Position numbers and translations under genes: made by a program. From the NCBI RefSeq assembly GCF_004151485.1, contig NZ_SBFF01000009.1, forward strand, positions 1 through 64,000: a stretch of 64,000 bases of DNA. The letters are read 5' to 3'. This DNA comes from Sphingosinicella sp. CPCC 101087 (lineage in GTDB: Bacteria > Pseudomonadota > Alphaproteobacteria > Sphingomonadales > Sphingomonadaceae). The notes under the pieces are model-generated. The model did not search any database. It saw only the letters and a program-made list of their open reading frames with translations, and had not been told where the DNA came from. Shown one piece after another: positions 59,112 through 64,000 of this stretch; the stretch's first letter is position 1; every line of letters begins with the position of its first letter.

Positions 59112-60412
59112 CCAGCCTTCCACGACCGAGCCAGGACATACCCGACATCGCGATCTACCAGCGGCGCGAATCGGGGGTGCGCAGCTATTCGCGTTCGATG
59201 CCGCGGCAGTTCGGACGCGCCCAGGGCGTGTGGATCCATGATAGCCAGAACGGGCGCTATCTCGACTTCCTGTCGGGCTGCTCGACGCTCAATTACGGCC
59301 ACAACCATCCGGTGCTGAAGCAGGCGCTGCTCGACTACATAGAGTCCGACGGCATAGCCCATGCCCTCGACCTCCACACCGACGCGAAGGCCGAATTTCT
59401 CGAGACGTTCGAATCGCTCATCCTGAAGCCGCGCGACCTCGACTATCGGGCGATGTTCACCGGCCCCACCGGGACCAACGCCGTCGAGGCGGCGATCAAG
59501 CTCGCCCGCAAAGTGACCGGGCGGGAGCTGGTGGTCGCCTTCACAAACGGCTTCCACGGCATGACGCTGGGCGCGCTTGCCTGCACCGGCAATGCCGCCA
59601 AGCGCGGAGGCGCGGGCGTTCCCCTGGGTCATGTCGCCCATGAGGCCTATGACGGCTATTACGGCCCCGACGTGGATACGGCGGCGCTGCTCGAGCAGCG
59701 CCTGTCGGACCCGTCGAGCGGACTGGACGCGCCTGCCGCGATCCTCGTCGAGACGGTACAGGGCGAGGGCGGTCTCAACGCCGCCTCGCCGGATTGGCTG
59801 CGGGCGATCGCGGCCATCGCCAAGCGCCATGGAGCGCTGCTGATCGTCGACGACATCCAGGCCGGATGCGGCCGCACCGGCGGCTTCTTCAGCTTCGAGA
59901 ACATGGGCTTCAAGCCCGATATCGTCACCATGGCCAAGTCGCTCTCCGGCATGGGCCTGCCCTTCGCGCTTACCCTGTTCCGCCCGGAACTCGATATCTG
60001 GTCGCCCGGCGAGCATAACGGCACCTTCCGCGGCAACAATCACGCCTTCGTGACCGCTACGGCAGCGCTCCGGCACTTCTGGAGCGACGACCGCTTCGAG
60101 AAGGAGGTCCGCGCCAAGGGCGACCTGCTGGGCCGGCGTCTCGACCGGATCGCTACCCGCCATTCCTTGTCGACGCGAGGCCGCGGCATGATGCGGGGAA
60201 TCCATGTCGGCTCCGGCGAGATCGCCGCGAGCGTCACTTCCGCCTGCTTCGCGCTCGGCCTGATCGTCGAAACGAGCGGCCCCCATGACGAGATCGTCAA
60301 GGTGCTGGCCCCGCTCGTCATCGACGAGGCCACGCTCGGCGCCGGGCTCGACATGATCGAGCGTTGCGTCGGCGAAGCCCTGAACGCCACGTGCGGCATT
60401 GCCGCCGAATAA
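59108..60412 (+). CDS. ectB: Diaminobutyrate-2-oxoglutarate aminotransferase
   Basis: The 434-residue protein is a class-III PLP aminotransferase of the EctB branch: FTGPTGTNAVEAAIKLARK, ETVQGEGGLN, LIVDDIQAGCGRTG (Asp249) and VTMAKSLSGMG with the PLP lysine Lys277. It converts aspartate semialdehyde to L-2,4-diaminobutyrate with glutamate as amino donor. The ATG overlaps the ectA stop. Length matches the family. Confidence 0.97.
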   Translation: MTSLPRPSQDIPDIAIYQRRESGVRSYSRSMPRQFGRAQGVWIHDSQNGRYLDFLSGCSTLNYGHNHPVLKQALLDYIESDGIAHALDLHTDAKAEFLETFESLILKPRDLDYRAMFTGPTGTNAVEAAIKLARKVTGRELVVAFTNGFHGMTLGALACTGNAAKRGGAGVPLGHVAHEAYDGYYGPDVDTAALLEQRLSDPSSGLDAPAAILVETVQGEGGLNAASPDWLRAIAAIAKRHGALLIVDDIQAGCGRTGGFFSFENMGFKPDIVTMAKSLSGMGLPFALTLFRPELDIWSPGEHNGTFRGNNHAFVTATAALRHFWSDDRFEKEVRAKGDLLGRRLDRIATRHSLSTRGRGMMRGIHVGSGEIAASVTSACFALGLIVETSGPHDEIVKVLAPLVIDEATLGAGLDMIERCVGEALNATCGIAAE

Positions 60413-60424
60413 GAGGAAATCTCC

Positions 60425-60823
60425 ATGATCATTCGCAAGCTCAAGGACCTGCGCAACACCGACCGCGACGTGAAGTCGAACGGATGGGACAGCGCCCGGC
60501 TGCTGCTCAAGGAAGACGGGATGGGATTCTCCTTCCACGTCACCAAGATGTACGCCGGCAGCGAGCTCAGGATGCACTACCAGAACCATCTCGAGGCGGT
60601 GCTCGTGCTGAAGGGCACGGGGACGCTGGAAGATCTGGGCACCGGCAAGACCCATCGGCTGCGGCCGGGCGTCATGTACGCGCTCGATGCCCATGACGAG
60701 CATATCGTCCGGCCGGAGACGGACATTCTCACCGCCTGCGTGTTCAACCCGCCGGTGACCGGCCGCGAAGTCCATGACGAGAATGGCGCCTATCCGGCGG
60801 ATCCGGAAGTCAAAGCGGCCTGA
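60425..60823 (+). CDS. ectC: Ectoine synthase
   Basis: The 132-residue cupin matches EctC throughout ([16 protein letters not shown]). The iron ligands known from the structure are at the expected numbers: Glu57 ([11 protein letters not shown]), Tyr85 (GVMYALD) and His93 (DEHIVRP). It cyclises N-gamma-acetyl-diaminobutyrate to ectoine. It begins 12 bases after ectB. Confidence 0.97.
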   Translation: MIIRKLKDLRNTDRDVKSNGWDSARLLLKEDGMGFSFHVTKMYAGSELRMHYQNHLEAVLVLKGTGTLEDLGTGKTHRLRPGVMYALDAHDEHIVRPETDILTACVFNPPVTGREVHDENGAYPADPEVKAA

Positions 60824-60880
60824 GCCGACGACGCCGATCTGACCTGACCTGACAATCTTGACCCGAAGCAAGGACGTTTC

Positions 60881-61798
60881 ATGACTGACCTCTATCCGTC
60901 CCGGATCGCGCCGGAGCCGGAAATGCTGCCGCGCCAGGATCCGGTGCTGCATCGCCCCTGGACGCCCGAGGCGCCGGTGACCCGCGAGCAGGCCGAGCAA
61001 TTCGACCGCGACGGCTATCTGGTGCTCGACGGCATCTTCTCGCCCGAGGAGGTGACGTTGCTGCAGCGCGAGGCGGGGCGGCTGCTCGCCGACCCCGACG
61101 CGCTCGATGCGGAGACCGTCATCACCGAACCCGGTGGAACCGAAGTGCGCTCGATCTTCGAAATCCACGCCCAGAGCCGGCTGATGAAAAGGCTTGCGGC
61201 CGACGCACGGCTGGCGGAGGTCGCCCGCTTCCTGCTCGACGACGCCGTCTACATCCATCAGTCGCGGCTCAACTACAAGCCCGGCTTTCAGGGCAAGGAA
61301 TTCTACTGGCATTCCGATTTCGAGACGTGGCACGTCGAGGACGGAATGCCTCGGATGCGCGCGCTGTCCATGTCGGTGCTGCTCGCCGAGAATAATGCGA
61401 ACAACGGACCGCTGATGCTGATCCCGCGTTCGCATCGGCTCTTCCTGACCTGCGTCGGCCGGACGCCCGCCAATCACTACAAGGTTTCGCTGAAGAAGCA
61501 GGAATATGGCGTGCCGGACGAGGACAGCCTCGCCGAGCTGGCCCACGGCAACGGAATCGTCGCGCCGGTCGGCCCGCCCGGTACGGTGATCCTGTTCGAC
61601 TGCAACATGATGCACGGCTCGAACGGCAACATCACCCCGTTCCCGAGGGCCAACGCCTTCTTCGTCTACAATGCGGTCTCCAACCGGCTGCAGGCGCCGT
61701 TCGGCGTCGACACGCCCCGGCCGCGATTCATCGCCGCGCGCGAGGTCGAGGAGGTTTGCCCGGTCGCGGGCCCGCTCACCGAAAAGGTGGCCGCATGA
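60881..61798 (+). CDS. ectD: Ectoine 5-hydroxylase
   Basis: The 305-residue protein has the EctD signature FYWHSDFETWHVEDGMPRMR with the iron-binding His144 and Asp146, and His245 in CNMMHGSNGN. QSRLNYKPGFQGKEF precedes it. It is an Fe(II)/2-oxoglutarate-dependent dioxygenase converting ectoine to 5-hydroxyectoine. It follows ectC after 57 bases and its stop overlaps the aspartate kinase start (ATGA). Confidence 0.97.
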   Translation: MTDLYPSRIAPEPEMLPRQDPVLHRPWTPEAPVTREQAEQFDRDGYLVLDGIFSPEEVTLLQREAGRLLADPDALDAETVITEPGGTEVRSIFEIHAQSRLMKRLAADARLAEVARFLLDDAVYIHQSRLNYKPGFQGKEFYWHSDFETWHVEDGMPRMRALSMSVLLAENNANNGPLMLIPRSHRLFLTCVGRTPANHYKVSLKKQEYGVPDEDSLAELAHGNGIVAPVGPPGTVILFDCNMMHGSNGNITPFPRANAFFVYNAVSNRLQAPFGVDTPRPRFIAAREVEEVCPVAGPLTEKVAA

Positions 61799-63234
61799 CC
61801 TGCGGCCACAAGGTCGAGAAAGTCGGCGGCACGTCGATGGCGGCGACACGGACCCTGCTCGATAATGTCCTGATCGCCGGCCGCAGCGGCGCCGACCTTT
61901 ATAGCCGAATCTTCGTCGTTTCCGCTTATGCGGGCATGACGGACCTGTTGCTCGAGCACAAGAAGAGCGGGGAACCGGGCGTCTATGCCTGCTTCGCGCG
62001 CAATGACGGCGAGCGCGACTGGCGCGATGCGCTGGAGACGGTTCGGCTGAAAATGCGCCAGCGAAATGCCTCGATGCTCGACGGCGACCTGCTGAAGGAG
62101 GCGGACCGGTTCGCCGACCAGCGCGTGGCCGCCGTCGGCGCCTGCCTGGAGGACGTCGACCGGCTGCGCGCGCATGGCCGCTTCCGCCTCGAGGAGCCGC
62201 TCGCCACGATGCGCGAGATGCTGGCGGGGCTCGGGGAGGCCCACAGCGCTCACAGCACCGTGCTTCTGCTGCGCAGCCGCGGCGTCAATGCCCGGCTGGT
62301 CGACCTCACCGGCTGGAAGTCGACCGAGCTGCCGAGCCTGGACGACCGCCTGCGCGATGCGCTGTCGCCGATCGACCTGGCCACCGAGATGCCGATCGTG
62401 ACCGGTTATGCCGGATGCGAGGGCGGCATGGTGCGGCGCTACGCCCGCGGCTATACCGAAATGACCTTCTCGCGCATCGCCGTCGTCACCCAGGCGGAGG
62501 AGGCGATCATCCACAAGGAGTTCCACCTCTCCAGCGCCGATCCGCGTCTGGTGGGGGTCGGACGGGCCCGGAAGATCGGGCGGACCAATTACGATGTCGC
62601 CGACCAGCTCGCCAATCTGGGCATGGAGGCCATCCATCCGCGCGCGGGCCGCGGTCTGCGGCAGGCCGGCATCCCCTTGCGCGTGCGCAACACGTTCGAC
62701 CGCGAGGATGCCGGCACGCTCATCTGCGGCGACTATGTGACGGACGAGCCGCGCGTCGAGATCATCGCCGGCATGCCGCTCCTCTACGCGCTGCAATTCT
62801 TCGAGCAGGATATGGTCGGCGAGAAGGGCTATGACGCCGCGATACTGGAGGCGCTGACCCGCCATCGCGCTTGGATCGTCAGCAAATCCTCCAATGCCAA
62901 TACGATCACCCATTATCTCGCGGCCGATACCGCCACGGTGGGGCGGGTGATCGACGAGCTTTCGGCCCGCTACCCCGGCGCGGCGATCGTGTCGCGCCGG
63001 GTCGCCATGGTCTGCGTGATCGGCAGCGACATCTCGCAGCCCGGTCTCGTGCCCGAGGCGTTGCAGGCGCTCGCCGACGTCGGGATCACGATGGTGGCGA
63101 TGCAGCACCAGATCCGCAACGTCGACGTTCAGTTCGTCGTCGAATGCGCGGATTACGAGCCGGCGATCCGGGCGCTGCACCGTATCTTGATCGAGAAGAA
63201 GGCCGAGCCCGCGAAGGTTCGGCGCGCCGCTTGA
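61795..63234 (+). CDS. Ectoine-specialised aspartate kinase (Ask_ect)
   Basis: The ATG at 61795 overlapping the ectD stop starts MTCGHKVEKVGGTSM, the typical beginning of Ask_ect; total 479 residues. Kinase motifs (VEKVGGTSM, VTGYAGCEGG) and a C-terminal pair of ACT-like domains (SNANTITHYLAADTATVGRV, IGSDISQPGLVPEALQALAD) are visible. It phosphorylates aspartate to feed aspartate semialdehyde into ectoine synthesis. Ask_ect enzymes resist feedback inhibition by threonine and lysine, as known for the family. Confidence 0.93.
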   Translation: MTCGHKVEKVGGTSMAATRTLLDNVLIAGRSGADLYSRIFVVSAYAGMTDLLLEHKKSGEPGVYACFARNDGERDWRDALETVRLKMRQRNASMLDGDLLKEADRFADQRVAAVGACLEDVDRLRAHGRFRLEEPLATMREMLAGLGEAHSAHSTVLLLRSRGVNARLVDLTGWKSTELPSLDDRLRDALSPIDLATEMPIVTGYAGCEGGMVRRYARGYTEMTFSRIAVVTQAEEAIIHKEFHLSSADPRLVGVGRARKIGRTNYDVADQLANLGMEAIHPRAGRGLRQAGIPLRVRNTFDREDAGTLICGDYVTDEPRVEIIAGMPLLYALQFFEQDMVGEKGYDAAILEALTRHRAWIVSKSSNANTITHYLAADTATVGRVIDELSARYPGAAIVSRRVAMVCVIGSDISQPGLVPEALQALADVGITMVAMQHQIRNVDVQFVVECADYEPAIRALHRILIEKKAEPAKVRRAA

Positions 63235-64000
63235 GCGCCGGTCCGCTGATCGACCTCGCAGGGCTCGGGATCGTCCAGCCCTGGGCGCAGAGCGCGGTGG
63301 CGCTCGGCGCGCTCCTGGCGGTTGCGTTCATCGCCAACTGGGTGGCCAAGCGGATCGTCCTGAACCTGATCCAGCGCGGCCTGGCCTTGTCGCCCCTCGC
63401 GGCCGGGAGCGTGCAGCTCGGCCGGATCGTGCGCAGGCTCTCGAACGCGGTGCCGGCGCTGATCATTCAGCTCGGCATCGGCGTCGTCCCGCATCTGCCG
63501 CCGCAGATCCCGCTCCTCGTCGCCAATGTCTGCGCGGCCTTCATCATCCTCACCGTGGCAATCGCGATCAGTGGCGCGCTCGGCCTGGCGAACGATCTCT
63601 ATCAAGCCCGCCCGGAAGCCGCGAGCCGGCCGATCAAGGGCTATGTGCAGGTCGGCAAGCTGCTGGTCTATGCGGCCGCTGCGGTGCTGGCGATCGCGGC
63701 GTTGATGGACCGCTCGCCGCTTCTGCTCCTTTCGGGGCTCGGCGCACTCGCGGCGGTGCTGATGCTGGTGTTCAAGGACACGATCCTGTCGCTGGTCGCA
63801 TCGGTGCAGATCAATTCCAACGACATGGTGCGCGTGGGCGACTGGATCGAAATGCCCCAGCTCGACGCCGACGGCGACGTGATCGACGTGGCGCTTCACA
63901 CCGTGAAGGTTCAGAACTGGGACAAGACGATCACCACGATCCCGACGCACCGGCTGATCAGCGAGTCGTTCCGCAATTGGCGCGGCATGGCCGAATCCGG
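63231..64000 (+). CDS. MscS-type mechanosensitive channel (partial, cut by the right edge)
   Basis: A TTG at 63231 (TTGA overlap with the kinase stop) starts LSAGPLIDLAGLGIVQPWAQ; at least 256 residues are in the window. It has several hydrophobic segments, a pore-lining-type helix (LLSGLGALAAVLMLVFKDTI), and the MscS beta-domain start (VRVGDWIEM, ADGDVIDVALHTVKVQNWDK). The pattern is that of MscS-family channels of the YbdG/MscM kind. A co-transcribed channel would let cells release ectoine or ions on a drop in salt; several ect operons carry one. C-terminus lies outside. Confidence 0.88.
   Translation, partial: MSAGPLIDLAGLGIVQPWAQSAVALGALLAVAFIANWVAKRIVLNLIQRGLALSPLAAGSVQLGRIVRRLSNAVPALIIQLGIGVVPHLPPQIPLLVANVCAAFIILTVAIAISGALGLANDLYQARPEAASRPIKGYVQVGKLLVYAAAAVLAIAALMDRSPLLLLSGLGALAAVLMLVFKDTILSLVASVQINSNDMVRVGDWIEMPQLDADGDVIDVALHTVKVQNWDKTITTIPTHRLISESFRNWRGMAES

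Noticed and set aside
1-64000. CRISPR arrays, tRNA genes, insertion sequences and riboswitches
   Set aside because: I looked for regularly spaced direct repeats, cloverleaf-like segments, transposase motifs and known leader structures and found none convincing by eye; a computational scan could still reveal weak ones.

Overview
The window is high-GC DNA with dense, overlapping operons. The gene set suggests an alphaproteobacterium of the order Sphingomonadales (Sphingomonas-like): a large TonB-dependent receptor beside secreted glycosidases, a FucP-type sugar permease, an RcnB-like protein, and a LapB/LapC-type adhesin exporter. The genus assignment is inference; there is no rRNA or other phylogenetic marker here.

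Region 1 (1-7257, minus strand) is a type I secretion operon: outer-membrane TolC-like protein, ABC exporter, HlyD-type adaptor, then the start of a giant repeat adhesin that runs off the left edge. Region 2 (7993-29242) is an L-arabinose/arabinan utilisation locus. It holds a periplasmic aldose epimerase, a xylonate/arabinonate-type dehydratase, a GH127 beta-L-arabinofuranosidase, a secreted and a cytoplasmic GH51 arabinofuranosidase, an L-arabinose 1-dehydrogenase-like enzyme, an FAH-fold sugar-acid dehydratase candidate, a TonB receptor, a GH43 arabinanase, an MFS sugar permease, a four-gene ABC importer and a GntR/FCD repressor. Six copies of a 14-bp box (three identical: TTTGTCTGAGTAAT) lie in front of the transcription units, so the locus looks like one regulon. 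Logic: TonB import and GH43/GH51/GH127 trimming release arabinose and oligosaccharides; MFS and ABC systems bring them inside; oxidation, dehydration and a second dehydration lead towards 2-oxoglutarate.

Region 3 (29612-53742, minus strand, about 24 kb) is the most striking part: a compact run of about 20 mostly overlapping genes for an extracellular contractile injection system (eCIS, Photorhabdus-virulence-cassette type). Recognisable parts are sheath, tube, zinc-binding baseplate protein, DUF4255 cap, AAA+ ATPase, DUF4157 protein with HELAH motif, LysM protein, hub protein D, OB-fold spike, PAAR-like tip, gp25 wedge, two J-like baseplate proteins, a tail-protein-I-like protein and a large beta-helix protein. 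There is no capsid, portal, terminase or T6SS membrane complex. A divergent NarL/LuxR-type regulator with a degenerate receiver (54176-54889) flanks it.

Region 4 (55055-57793) holds an RcnB-like secreted protein and an RTX calcium-binding protein. Region 5 (57820-64000) is an ectoine/hydroxyectoine cluster: divergent MarR regulator, then ectA-ectB-ectC-ectD, a dedicated aspartate kinase and an MscS-type channel cut by the right edge. A 25-bp inverted repeat between marR and ectA is a good operator candidate, and the 5' end of ectA looks abnormal (missing start or frameshift). I saw no tRNA, rRNA, CRISPR array or insertion sequence.
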